From NCBI GenBank assembly GCA_017948555.1, contig JAFMYY010000016.1:24765-88764 (forward strand): a stretch of DNA of 64,000 bases, read 5' to 3'. The position numbers and the translations under genes were made by a program. The notes under the pieces were generated by a model. The model saw nothing but the letters and a program-made list of their open reading frames with translations, did not search any database and was not told where the DNA came from. The DNA comes from Cesiribacteraceae bacterium YIM B00369. GTDB taxonomy: Bacteria > Bacteroidota > Bacteroidia > Cytophagales > Cyclobacteriaceae. Positions within the stretch are counted from its first letter, which is position 1; each line of letters opens with the position of its first letter. Shown in pieces: positions 9,601 to 16,897 of the stretch.

Positions 9601-11970
9601 GTATACAAACTCTTCATCTCCGAAATATGGTGCCCCTGTTGCATTTGCAACTTCAATTGCAGGTGAAACCCTGTAAACAAAGCTCTTTTTGTGGTCGAAA
9701 TAAAAAGAATCTACTCCTATAAGGTAGGTAGTATCGCTTACACGGTTGTGAACAATAGCCTTATACCTGTTTTTTATTACAGGAGGAAAGGAAAGTAAGG
9801 TATCGCCATTTACCAAAGCACCTACCACCTCTTCCAATACCTCTTTTTCCTTAGCTGTGTTCCGGAGGTCTACAGTAGTATGATGATTTTCATCAAAGAT
9901 ATACGAACCTGCCTCTATAGAAACTATTTTAAACTTTTCAGGAGGTAACATGGCCACATATTCACCCGACTTCGCATCCGGCCTTAACACTATATCCTGG
10001 GCCGTAAATGTAGCATCGGTTTTAAAATGCTGTTCCCTGAAAGTTTTAGCAACAGGAACGTTACTATTCTCAATCAGGGAATATCCCTTTTCAGATCTTA
10101 ATATTATGGTTGCATCACCAATATTATCCTTAGAACGGCCGAAACCAAGGGGAATTGCTCCCTGCACAGGCCCTCCCACTACACGCCCCGCTAGCTTTAC
10201 AAGGGTAGTATCAATAAATTCTATTCCGGACAGCGGTTTCTGATAGTCGAATTTTATAGGTTCTCCTTCAGCATCAATACCCGGAAAACGGCCATCTCCT
10301 TCAAACCCATGCATATTCATACGGGCCTGCAGGGTATGAGGACCAATAGGAACATCTACCCGGAACTGGCCAAGACGGTCGGATAAAATAAGTTGCCCTT
10401 CACTATTGATAGCAGCTTTTCCATCTATGTAAAATGAAACTCCTTCAACAGGAAATTTTGTCCCCTTATAGCGCACTGTACCTGTTACCTTGAAGGAAGA
10501 TACATCTTTAAAATCCAGATCGTTGTGTATTGACTGACCATCTCCCACAAATTTCAGCCGTTGGGTTGGCTCAAATGAATGGACGCCTAACATAGGAGTA
10601 AAGGTGTATAAAGTACCCTCAGATTTATAAGGAAAACCTGTGATAGTAAAATTCCCTTTTGCATCTGTAAAACCTTTATATCCCAACTGAGCTTTGGGAG
10701 GTATCAAAGAGCTCCAGCTGGTATTGAAGAGGTATCCATGATTTTCATAAAACTTGAATCCTCTCCTGGACATATCATAAAATTGCTTTCCAACTCCTGC
10801 CTGAAGCCTCCAGTAACCTACCAACCCACTTTCATTCCCTACAAGGTAACGCCCATAATCCCGAAGTACTTCTGCATTTGTTAAGGTTTTATTCCAAAGC
10901 CTTACTTCATCTATATATCCTTTAAAATGATTTGCCGTTGCAGCACTTTTACCTATGTAAATATTGTCATCACTGGCATTTGGTTTGGCTCCTGACGCTG
11001 CTGAGGCTCTTTTGCCGGCATCGTCTATTGTATAAGCAAAAAGCCTTAAACTATCTGCCGGGTTATATGCAGCCGTAATATGGAAAAAAGAATCTGCCGG
11101 CTGCACATAGGGCATCTGCAAAGAGGTGCCATTAACGGTAAAATCCAGCACAGCACCATCATAAGATAATTCATACTGGCTGCCTTTACTAAAGAGCACC
11201 CCTTTGGCATTACCCTCATGTTTTACCCACATTTGAAGAGAAAATCCTCCTGAAATTTCCAGTTCGGCATCATTCGCCTGGTGTGGAATTAGTGCATATC
11301 CATCATGCCCGTTAAAATACAAGCTTTTACCACTCAGGGCTTCTTCTGTTTCTGCTACTATTGCCACCCCTTCAACAGCCGTACCTCCTTCATAGGTAAT
11401 ACGCCCTGCCACAGTACCGGTAGCGGTAGAAAATCCTGTACTTTCAATAAAGTTTACATAGGGCATCCTTAGTGCATCAGCTAAACCTTCTGCAAATAAG
11501 GTGTACTTGTACAGGATACCTTTTTCAGCATACTGATCGCGCCAGGTAAACTGGTCGGCAGCCACTACAGCTACAAGTAAAGAGTCGCCCTCAACACCCA
11601 AAGGTTTTCTAAATATTTTAAACTTCTTAATCCTGTCTGCCATAGCAATGGCATTCCATTGCAACTGGACATACTCCGAAAAATACCCCTTTGATACAAA
11701 GAGGTCCTGATCGAACACGACCGGAAAGTAACTTACCGGATATGGGAAACCAGTAACTAAATCTATCTGGCCGGACAGGATATCTTTGTATTCACCTGTT
11801 GCACCAACAGCTCCACCGGAATATATATAAGTTACTTTCTTTTCATTTTCTCCTGTTGTATTCCGGCCGCCGATAAAGCCAATATTGTGAACAGTAGGAC
11901 TACTTTGAGCCATAGCCTGTCCTACCCCCAGTATTACACCTAATACCAGTACTAGTAAACGTTTTATCAT
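3622..11970 (-). CDS. Giant LamG-domain secreted protein with T9SS type A sorting domain
   Basis: A 2,782-residue protein with a clean signal peptide (to about GQAMAQ). Visible domains are: three LamG/concanavalin-like modules at about 210-395, 1670-1865 and 1870-2070, each starting with a (Y/F)xGxxxYxxI-type strand and ending GLxGYW-like; a long beta-rich central part (about 930-1450) with SVRGGAAMCPY; CarboxypepD-type stretches around 430-560; an Ig/BACON-like segment near 2200-2270; a domain with DKVSAFVGGECRGV (about 2273-2370); two GWxW repeats (GWSWVSYNV, GWNWIGFNP); a diverged third copy of the DKxxAF domain (about 2590-2690); and a type A T9SS domain at the end (VYPNPYTESTTVRI to the C-terminal KVVKAAN). 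It should be exported by the T9SS and held on or shed from the cell surface. LamG modules suggest glycan or protein binding. No catalytic site seen. Confidence 0.9.
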   Translation of the reverse strand: MIKRLLVLVLGVILGVGQAMAQSSPTVHNIGFIGGRNTTGENEKKVTYIYSGGAVGATGEYKDILSGQIDLVTGFPYPVSYFPVVFDQDLFVSKGYFSEYVQLQWNAIAMADRIKKFKIFRKPLGVEGDSLLVAVVAADQFTWRDQYAEKGILYKYTLFAEGLADALRMPYVNFIESTGFSTATGTVAGRITYEGGTAVEGVAIVAETEEALSGKSLYFNGHDGYALIPHQANDAELEISGGFSLQMWVKHEGNAKGVLFSKGSQYELSYDGAVLDFTVNGTSLQMPYVQPADSFFHITAAYNPADSLRLFAYTIDDAGKRASAASGAKPNASDDNIYIGKSAATANHFKGYIDEVRLWNKTLTNAEVLRDYGRYLVGNESGLVGYWRLQAGVGKQFYDMSRRGFKFYENHGYLFNTSWSSLIPPKAQLGYKGFTDAKGNFTITGFPYKSEGTLYTFTPMLGVHSFEPTQRLKFVGDGQSIHNDLDFKDVSSFKVTGTVRYKGTKFPVEGVSFYIDGKAAINSEGQLILSDRLGQFRVDVPIGPHTLQARMNMHGFEGDGRFPGIDAEGEPIKFDYQKPLSGIEFIDTTLVKLAGRVVGGPVQGAIPLGFGRSKDNIGDATIILRSEKGYSLIENSNVPVAKTFREQHFKTDATFTAQDIVLRPDAKSGEYVAMLPPEKFKIVSIEAGSYIFDENHHTTVDLRNTAKEKEVLEEVVGALVNGDTLLSFPPVIKNRYKAIVHNRVSDTTYLIGVDSFYFDHKKSFVYRVSPAIEVANATGAPYFGDEEFVYTDKNIGVTDTIPLYTANGYTFAHPAFTQRKPYRFLINLFEEYTNADDNTTDRVPVIDGKLEIVNNLAINTQKEVIGVNERGRALYTFAGGLPQITTDPVNPENSFTKTISITALSGNDGAIKTIWRESNPFRGYLFGAMPVGNNFVTNGPTQMTTIIRDPQGSNSYAYLSEGETISSTEYWSDSEFLAEDAMLTNKFGLSMKTWAGVGGGVISESESKFNIETGLSSQQSWTAEGSSVVTTEVSKTISTSAEPDYVGSGGDLFVGYSTNIVYGKALDLMPVPVTDCGDDCGEQEYDGYKLGLKTTLRLNPEFDTYFIYSQTYIKDVLIPNLRNVRNSFLQFTENHASVSAADKPVYISLVAPTEENFGSNNDDKKVWGALASTAKIKGAGPSYIIKVPALWEAEKRDVTDSVQYFNRQIDGWEYWLGENERRKIEAVKEENISFDAGATFEKSVTVDTTTSSSRTFYWTISGSLGLTTGWEWNKFGQDLAVTISSGGDWTKTSTQDVSKTTTYGYVLQDGDAGDYYSIDVKKPKDGFGPVFSVRGGAAMCPYLGEEVTEYYNAGTLLNPPLVAREKPGISTNKAVVADVPENRAAEFVLYLYNYSESEEDAVYSLEVDDTTNPFGAIIEIDGLPIGNGRIFKVPYGKTLQKSLKIRKGRSDIMDYEDINLIFSSQCDDGVSSSTSVSVFYQPGCSDIAMSAPKDKWVLNTNTRPEETLAVTLEKYDLNFGNFRKILFQYKPSGSSQWTTDMVFYNPNAVTEAEFAAADEPKAWIKGPKINYMWNMSSLPDRNYDIRAKTICELAPGVEVETPTEILSGIKDVKRPKVFGTPQPADGILSANDEILLQFDEEIEAGLLTPFNFSVTGVLNNYKIRHDASIGFAGANSSVRIPDGLDLNNRSYTIEFWAQRNRTYKEEIIFSKGYNAQEVLEIGFDAANHLVVNVSGSKLTSSGVVENTEWNHIAVVFNKEDNTISAFINDQTFFNKAAVAGTYQGFGEIRLGKSVFSNDAPFTGNLHELRIWAKALQLGTVYAQMNQALSGNEIGLTGYWPMDEAYGNKALDKARFRHAIVHADWVVLPKGKAYAFDGVDDYLEISTGGTVVITNEMDFTIEFWFNAVAGQTNTVMFSSGRGDGTDKYNVGNWSIGLNNSGHIYVAANGQQTSLSGSGNLFADNTWHHLALTVSRTGNMNLFIDGAQRSSTPVSGAPALTGTRMWIGARGYREENGSVTPDHFFKGMLDDVRIWKLARRQNQINLDRMAKLKGDEMGLVAYYPFEQFQTINGIKISSPGLADQWQNPYGANAGTAVAKGGGNYSDNSPNIKEARPVQKVDFDWTVNKDKIVITPSASMAPVIEKVILEFTIDGVQDLYENSLASPVTWTAFIDRNQVKWGEPSLALEKELYKPLSFTMDVINLGGSEENFSIRNLPAWLTADAKEGVIAPLSARKITFTINPGINTGYYSEDVFLRTSFGFDEKLQLDLRVFEKEPEWTITPSDYQYSMNVIGRLEINGVISTDRYDKVSAFVGGECRGVANVQYVEEFDQYLVFLDLYSNTLTGEKLEFRVWNASEATEHRSVKPAVTFASNKLLGTPLMPLAIQANDVFVQKTRYAKGWSWVSYNVNSPELANINELFSSVKAQNKDQIKGQAVVDVYTEGFGWTGTLSQKGGLKSGNMYMLKLGNGGNVEVVGTPADPEQQIQMQEGWNWIGFNPRFNMEVNEAFAFFNPVNGDIVKSQFAFAYYDNRKGWIGSLRYMMPGNGYMYMSQKAGKLKYPKTSMLSQGRVTGGDKEVDDLDGLARKYPFTMSVIATVEGLSPAPGHALKGQVNGEMAGRVSPLNMEDGAPLYFLTLHGEGAGSTVTFRLQDEAGTLYEVNESLSFVPDQVHGTPYQPLLLTLGGKVEDLKLTPVSGIEVYPNPYTESTTVRIREKQLVAPKVQVMDILGRPVAELKVSEEGGGFVAKWSGRNGSGAIVPAGTYLIHILTESGSKTVKVVKAAN

Positions 11971-12015
11971 AGTCTTTTTGGTTTTAGTTTAACAAAACAT
12001 AGTAAAGACTATGAC

Positions 12016-12930
12016 TTACAACTTAATAATATAGTATACAGCCGCGTTTTTAGGACGGGATTCATTTCCTCCTGCTGAATTGATGCTTATATTAGTTGTT
12101 GAGGACCCGGTAGTACGCCAGTCTGATGTGGTTCCATTACTGGCTACATCTCTGTCATTGGCATTATCTGATCTCTCATGCCTGTTATATTTATCATCGT
12201 AACCATGGGTATGGCCCGGGTCAGTTACACCATGATTATGCCTCTTGTTTTCGTCATCCTGAAAACTACCAACATTGTCGCCACTTTTACCTCCGTTTTT
12301 GGCAAATCTGTTACCTGCATCCGGATCAACTCCGGAACCATCGTTCTGGCCGCGCAGGAACTGACCTCTCAAATCAGGCACCCTGAAGGTTGAGGTTCCA
12401 TTTCCTCCCCAGGTGTTTCCAAGTGCAGCAAATAAGCCCGGGTACACAGTAGCACTGTATTCTGTTCCGTCGCAGGCTACATAGCCCGCAGGTATTCTAT
12501 TTTTAGGGCCTGCAAAGGGAATGATAGAACCGGAAGGAACACCGTTGAAAGCTGCATTGGCATAAGGAACAGAAAGAAGGCTTGTATTTGATATTTCAAC
12601 ATAATCGCCTCCATTTGCTTTTATTTCCACCTTAAGCCAGTAATTTGCTGACGACCAGTTTACTTTTGCAAACTCTACAGGTTTTACCGAACCAATAACA
12701 GCATGAAAAACTCCATATGGGTCGGTTCTGAGGGACTGCGCTTCTTCATATTCCATAGCCTTACCCTGTGGGTATATGGAGAACTTAGCAGAAATGGTTT
12801 GATTACCCAGGGCAGCACCTTCAAAATCTCTGGCATAGCCCTGAAAGCTAAAACCTTTTTCAGCAAACTGAGCATTACCAAACGAAACGAAACACCAGAC
12901 AAAAAGAATGGACAGTAATAGTTTCTTCAT
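12016..12930 (-). CDS. Secreted protein with phage tail collar domain
   Basis: A 304-residue protein with signal peptide (to about FGNAQ). Residues ~28-140 are a beta-rich domain (FQGYARDFEGAALGNQTIS) found in front of many Bacteroidota surface proteins. The second half is a phage Tail_Collar domain: IIPFAGPKNRIPAGYVACDG, then FAALGNTWGGNGTSTFRVPDLRGQFLRG, and a His-rich stretch HNHGVTDPGHTHGY typical of collar domains. It ends NAAVYYIIKL like short-tail-fibre proteins. No other phage gene is nearby, so this is a domestic secreted fibre-like protein. It heads the operon, 45 bases before the giant gene, behind a consensus promoter. Confidence 0.88.
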   Translation of the reverse strand: MKKLLLSILFVWCFVSFGNAQFAEKGFSFQGYARDFEGAALGNQTISAKFSIYPQGKAMEYEEAQSLRTDPYGVFHAVIGSVKPVEFAKVNWSSANYWLKVEIKANGGDYVEISNTSLLSVPYANAAFNGVPSGSIIPFAGPKNRIPAGYVACDGTEYSATVYPGLFAALGNTWGGNGTSTFRVPDLRGQFLRGQNDGSGVDPDAGNRFAKNGGKSGDNVGSFQDDENKRHNHGVTDPGHTHGYDDKYNRHERSDNANDRDVASNGTTSDWRTTGSSTTNISINSAGGNESRPKNAAVYYIIKL

Positions 12931-12972
12931 ATTTTACGAATAATTAGTATGTGTTTTTCACAATTTTATCCG

Positions 12973-12980
12973 CAAATATA
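12973..12980 (-). promoter_or_regulatory. -7 box (TATATTTG) of the secreted-protein operon
   Basis: On the minus strand this reads TATATTTG, an exact match to the Bacteroidota TAnnTTTG box, about 43 bases before the ATG at 12930. A TTG lies about one and a half turns upstream. It would serve all four genes down to the PorP-like barrel, because the gaps between them are short except one of about 200 bases. Confidence 0.55.
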
Positions 12981-13652
12981 AAAGGACTTCCAATACAAGA
13001 ATTTACCCTTAACCAACTGCACATCAGGGAACTGTAAGCTTTAAATGCCAAACGTAAATCTTCTGCATCTTCTATTTAAAACGGAAAAAATATTACTCCG
13101 GTTAAAACAAAAAACTATTTATTCAAAAATCGCGGTGACTTATTCGCGATGATGAGTGAGATACCCTCTGCACCAAAAGCCCGAATAAATATAATATAGC
13201 TGAATTACAACTACTTATAAAATAACCAGGCACATCATTGATAATTAAACAGCAGAAGTAAACTAACTTTATATAATGTTTTTTTCGCAGATAGTTATAA
13301 ATAATTCCGGCAGAACAGGAGATTATCTTCAGGAGAAGGTATTGGATGAGTGCAAAAGGGACATAATTCTTTACAGGAATTATGTTTTACCAGATAAAAA
13401 TTACCTTAATAAACTTCCGGCAGAAAAAAGATAAAAGTAAAAAATGAAACACCTGCCTCTTGCCTCTTTATAGTATACAACACACCGGATATTTATAAAA
13501 GGAGGAATCCGTAAAGAAAAAGCCTGCACTTTTACAGGTTATTAAAAAAAGTACAGCCCCCTCATACTTTAAATGGCTGACTGGTAATTTTCAGGAACAG
13601 CAAAGTAATTTACTTGAATCAGGAAAAACGCTAAGCTCAGGAAAGCCAGCTT
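12981..13652. other. Gene-poor 670-base intergenic region
   Basis: AT-rich spacer between the secreted-protein operon and the GAF kinase gene, both read leftward. It contains one possible 52-codon reading frame (listed separately). A weak stem (about 13520-13545; CCTG/CAGG followed on the minus strand by T-run) might end the kinase transcript. Nothing else recognised. Confidence 0.4.
13276..13434 (+). CDS. Possible small protein, unrecognised
   Basis: A 52-residue frame from ATG to TAA in an otherwise empty spacer. The product starts MFFSQIVINNSGRTGDYLQE and ends in a basic KLPAEKR tail. It has no family resemblance that I recognise, no clear promoter box, and could be chance. Listed because its composition (mixed charged and hydrophobic residues, few repeats) looks protein-like. 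Confidence 0.2.
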   Translation: MFFSQIVINNSGRTGDYLQEKVLDECKRDIILYRNYVLPDKNYLNKLPAEKR

Positions 13653-14876
13653 TCAGACCCGCTCATTTGCTTCACCTGAATTAACAGGAAGCTTTACGAA
13701 GAAGGACGCGCCTTTTTCTTTTCCTTCACTGCCCGCCCACACCTTACCTTTATGAAGTTCCACTAATGTCTTTACTATGGATAGGCCAAGGCCATTAGAT
13801 CTTTCTTTTCCTGTGGGTACTGAGCTTAATTTTGAGAATTTGGTAAACAGCTTTTTCATATCTGCCTTGCTAAGCCCCTGCCCCTGGTCTTTAAATTCCA
13901 CAAGCACTTCATTACTCTGCAGGCTTACCAGTATGGTAATGGTACTGCCCTTGTATGAATATTTTATAGCATTGCTCAGCAGATTTTCGAATACTTCTTT
14001 CATCCTGCTTTTATCTGCTTTCACAAGAATAGATTCAGTGCTTTCCAGCCGGATTTCCTGAGCTTTCTGCTGAGCCTGTAATTCGAAATTACTCTTCACA
14101 AGCTCCAGCAGCTTAATAAGATCCACCTCCTCAATATTTAACTTAATATCGCCATTCTCAATCTGCGACAGGTTGAGCAGGCTATCCAGGCGGTCCCGTA
14201 TATCCCCGATACTCATTTTCATTTTACTCACCAGGCTCTTTACCATTTCATTTCCGGGAACTTTCTTTAACAGCAGGTCAGACAATAAAGAAATATTCGC
14301 AGCAGGTCCTTTCAAATCATGAACAGCAATATTCATCAGGTCGGTCTGCACCCTTACTGCTCTTCTGGCGGCCAACCTTAACTCCAGCTGATCTACTACT
14401 ACGGAAGAAAGTGTTTCGAGCATTTTCAATTGCTCAGGAGTGGCTTTACGGGGCACAGAATCGGTTACACACAAAGTTCCCAGCTGGTATCCTTCTGATG
14501 TTTTTAACGGAGCCCCGGCATAAAACCGTATCCCTCCTTCAGAAGAAACATGAGGGTTTTCCATCAGATCCGGGATTTGGTGGGTATCTTCAAAAGTGGT
14601 GAGGGTATCTTCAAGAATGGCAAGCGAACAAAGACTGTCTTTCCTGTCCACCTCATTTCCGGCAATGGGGCTGATATTAGATTTAAAAAACACCCTGTTT
14701 TTATCTACGAAGGTTACAAAAGCACTTGAAGTACCAAATATCTGAGCTGCTAATTTTGCAATTTTATCAAATGCTTCCTCAGGTGGGGTATCAAGAATTT
14801 CATATCCATGCAGCTTTATAAGGCGTTCATCATCATTTTCGGGTATTATAGAGGAGGGCTTTGAATATTGATCCAT
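13653..14876 (-). CDS. GAF-domain sensor histidine kinase
   Basis: A 407-residue soluble kinase. Residues ~15-165 form a GAF domain of the type seen after ERLIKLHGYEILDTPPE, with YAGAPLKTSEGYQLGTLCV near its end. The HisKA domain has the phosphoacceptor in AVHDLKGPAANISLLSD (His near 186). The ATPase domain has the N box ENLLSNAIKYS, G1 DQGQGL and G2 NGLGLSIVKTLVELHKG. It should autophosphorylate in response to a small-molecule or redox signal bound by GAF. No transmembrane segment and no response regulator adjacent, so its partner is unknown. Length and motif order are normal for this common Bacteroidota class. ATG 14876 is the first in-frame start. Confidence 0.93.
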   Translation of the reverse strand: MDQYSKPSSIIPENDDERLIKLHGYEILDTPPEEAFDKIAKLAAQIFGTSSAFVTFVDKNRVFFKSNISPIAGNEVDRKDSLCSLAILEDTLTTFEDTHQIPDLMENPHVSSEGGIRFYAGAPLKTSEGYQLGTLCVTDSVPRKATPEQLKMLETLSSVVVDQLELRLAARRAVRVQTDLMNIAVHDLKGPAANISLLSDLLLKKVPGNEMVKSLVSKMKMSIGDIRDRLDSLLNLSQIENGDIKLNIEEVDLIKLLELVKSNFELQAQQKAQEIRLESTESILVKADKSRMKEVFENLLSNAIKYSYKGSTITILVSLQSNEVLVEFKDQGQGLSKADMKKLFTKFSKLSSVPTGKERSNGLGLSIVKTLVELHKGKVWAGSEGKEKGASFFVKLPVNSGEANERV

Positions 14877-15084
14877 ATTGAAAATAGCAAATCAGATTGT
14901 CCGGTTCATAAAAAGATTACTGCCGGTAAATAAAAATAAAATGTTGAATGAAAAAGTTCGCTCAATACCGGCCCCGGATGTGATAAAACAGAAAATTCCT
15001 GTTTTACCACAATTTCAGCCGGCTTTCATTCAATATTCAGAGAGGGCAGTATACACACCCCTGTTAAGGAGGTATGCTGAATCA

Positions 15085-16077
15085 CTACTTCAAAATCTCC
15101 TCTATCCTGTTCAGTTCCTCCCCGCTAAAGCTTGTATTATCAAGACTCTTTACAGAGTCTGTTAATTGCTCAGGCCTGCTGGCACCAACCAATACTGAGG
15201 TTACCCTCTCATCTTTCAGCAACCAGGCAATGGCCATTTGAGCCAGAGACTGACCACGGTCTTTTGCCAGCTGGTTCAGCTGCTGCATTTGAGCAACCCT
15301 TTCCGGCGTCACATCCTTTTCCTTCAAAAAGCCATGCGATTTTGCCACCCTCGAATCTTCAGGAATTCCTTTCAGGTACTTATTAGTAAGGAGCCCCTGC
15401 GCAAGCGGTGAAAACGGAATACAGCCTACTCCTTCCGTTTCCAAAAGATCAAGCAGTCCTTCTTCTTCCACCCAGCGCACCAGCATGGAATATTTGGGCT
15501 GATGAATCAGGCAGGGAGTTCCAAGGTCTTTCAGTATTTTAAAAGCACGGGCAGCTTCAGCTGGCCTGTAGTTCGACAAACCTACATATAAGGCTTTTCC
15601 CTGGCGGACCAGCAAATCAAGGGCACCCATAGTTTCTTCGAGTGGCGTTTCCGGATCCGGCCGGTGGTGGTAGAATATATCCACATACTCCAGTCCCATC
15701 CGTTTCAGGCTTTGGTCGAGACTGGCCACCAGGTACTTTTTTGAGCCCCAATTACCATAAGGACCTGCCCACATATCGTAACCTGCCTTGGAGGAAATAA
15801 TAAGCTCATCGCGGTACCCGCTAAAATCCATTTTAAGCATACGCCCGAAATTCTCTTCAGCCGATCCATAGGGAGGACCATAATTATTGGCAAGGTCGAA
15901 ATGCGTAATTCCCTTATCGAAAGCAAGGCGCAGTATTTTTCTTGAATTCTCCAGCACATCTACATGTCCGAAATTGTGCCAGAGGCCTAAAGAAAGCGCT
16001 GAGAGTTTAATACCGCTTTTACCGCAGCGGCGGTATTCCATTTTCTGGTAACGGTCAGGATTGGGGAGGTAAGTCAT
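15085..16077 (-). CDS. Aldo/keto reductase (L-glyceraldehyde 3-phosphate reductase-like, YghZ/MgrA type)
   Basis: A 330-residue NADPH-dependent reductase. The barrel is recognised from GITHFDLANNYGPPYGSAEE, which carries the catalytic Asp and Tyr, from ELIISSKAGYDMW with the catalytic Lys, and from YVDIFYHHRPDP with the catalytic His. Late residues VLVGASRPEQL form the cofactor-binding end. The N-terminal PDRYQKMEYRRCGKSGIKLSALSLGLWHNFG and the KAGYDMWAGPYGNWGSKKYL stretch are typical of E. coli YghZ, which reduces L-glyceraldehyde 3-phosphate and methylglyoxal. The same subgroup includes Kv-beta-like proteins, so the physiological substrate is uncertain. Apparently a single-gene unit between the kinase and a lipoprotein gene. 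Confidence 0.92.
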   Translation of the reverse strand: MTYLPNPDRYQKMEYRRCGKSGIKLSALSLGLWHNFGHVDVLENSRKILRLAFDKGITHFDLANNYGPPYGSAEENFGRMLKMDFSGYRDELIISSKAGYDMWAGPYGNWGSKKYLVASLDQSLKRMGLEYVDIFYHHRPDPETPLEETMGALDLLVRQGKALYVGLSNYRPAEAARAFKILKDLGTPCLIHQPKYSMLVRWVEEEGLLDLLETEGVGCIPFSPLAQGLLTNKYLKGIPEDSRVAKSHGFLKEKDVTPERVAQMQQLNQLAKDRGQSLAQMAIAWLLKDERVTSVLVGASRPEQLTDSVKSLDNTSFSGEELNRIEEILK

Positions 16078-16201
16078 AAAAAGCGAAAAAAATTCAGGAT
16101 AAAAATTTTCTAAACAGGAAGGTAAGGATAAAAAGAGAAATTAAATAATCTCCGGCATTCAAAAAAGGCTTACTTATTCAGTTTACGCTCTATTTTCCTC
16201 C

Positions 16202-16819
16202 TCAATAGGTTTCCTCGCTGCCACTCAGGGTAAGCTGGTTGTTCTCATATAAATAAAAGATACGTCGCCTCCTGCTGCTTTGCGAAAGGGTATCTAAACG
16301 GTCCAGAAGGTGGAACTCCCTTACTATTACTTTATCATCCCTTTTGTAAACAGAGTCCCTTCCTCCGTAGTCCGCCCCTAAGGTCTCGGATAGCGGAGGA
16401 AAATTAACTGACTGCAGGGTAAAATCAGGCGAAAGCTCATGCACCGATAATCTTCCATACCGCAGGTTCTCTGATTCCTGCAGGACTACCCCTATTTCAG
16501 GCATTCCGTCTCTGTCCAGATCATCTACCCAGATATTGGACAATACGCCCTGCCTGAAAAAAGAGTTGCCAATATAATGCTTATTCAGGCTGTCGGCAAC
16601 CAGGACAAGGTAGCTTCCTGTTTCTTCTCCTCCCCAGCTCAATACTCTTATATGCAAACTATCGCCATAGCTTGCTTCCTTTTGACTGTGGAACATTTTA
16701 CCTGAGGCAGCCGGGGCTGATGCTGCCTTCCTCTCTGCTTCTTCGGAATGGCCACTGCTGCAGGACTGGAATATAAAAAGTATAAAAAGAAGGCCTGTTG
16801 CCTCTGTAATCAGTTTCAT
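16202..16819 (-). CDS. Small lipoprotein, function unknown
   Basis: A 205-residue protein with a lipoprotein signal: LLFILFIFQSC places the acylated Cys near residue 20, followed by a Ser/Glu/Ala-rich linker. The folded part contains WVDDLDRDGMPEIGVVL, a calcium-loop-like DxDxDGxPE motif like those of FG-GAP repeats and of PliI-type lysozyme inhibitors, whose second half also resembles this sequence. The assignment to PliI is only a guess. It should sit in the periplasm or outer membrane. The 78-base gap to the upstream MeaB gene on the same strand may mean co-transcription. Confidence 0.75.
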   Translation of the reverse strand: MKLITEATGLLFILFIFQSCSSGHSEEAERKAASAPAASGKMFHSQKEASYGDSLHIRVLSWGGEETGSYLVLVADSLNKHYIGNSFFRQGVLSNIWVDDLDRDGMPEIGVVLQESENLRYGRLSVHELSPDFTLQSVNFPPLSETLGADYGGRDSVYKRDDKVIVREFHLLDRLDTLSQSSRRRRIFYLYENNQLTLSGSEETY

Positions 16820-16897
16820 AAATTATTGCTCTATCCGGTAGTTTAAAAAGATTGAACGCTGTTTTGTTTTAAAGCTTGCCTGAGTATGCACTGTTTT

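Noticed and set aside
12016-12930. Prophage remnant
   Set aside because: Only one tail-collar domain is present, with signal peptide and T9SS-related neighbours; no phage structural or integration gene is nearby.
16202-16819. Firm assignment as lysozyme inhibitor PliI
   Set aside because: Only the DxDxDGxPE loop and general length agree; kept as a hypothetical lipoprotein.
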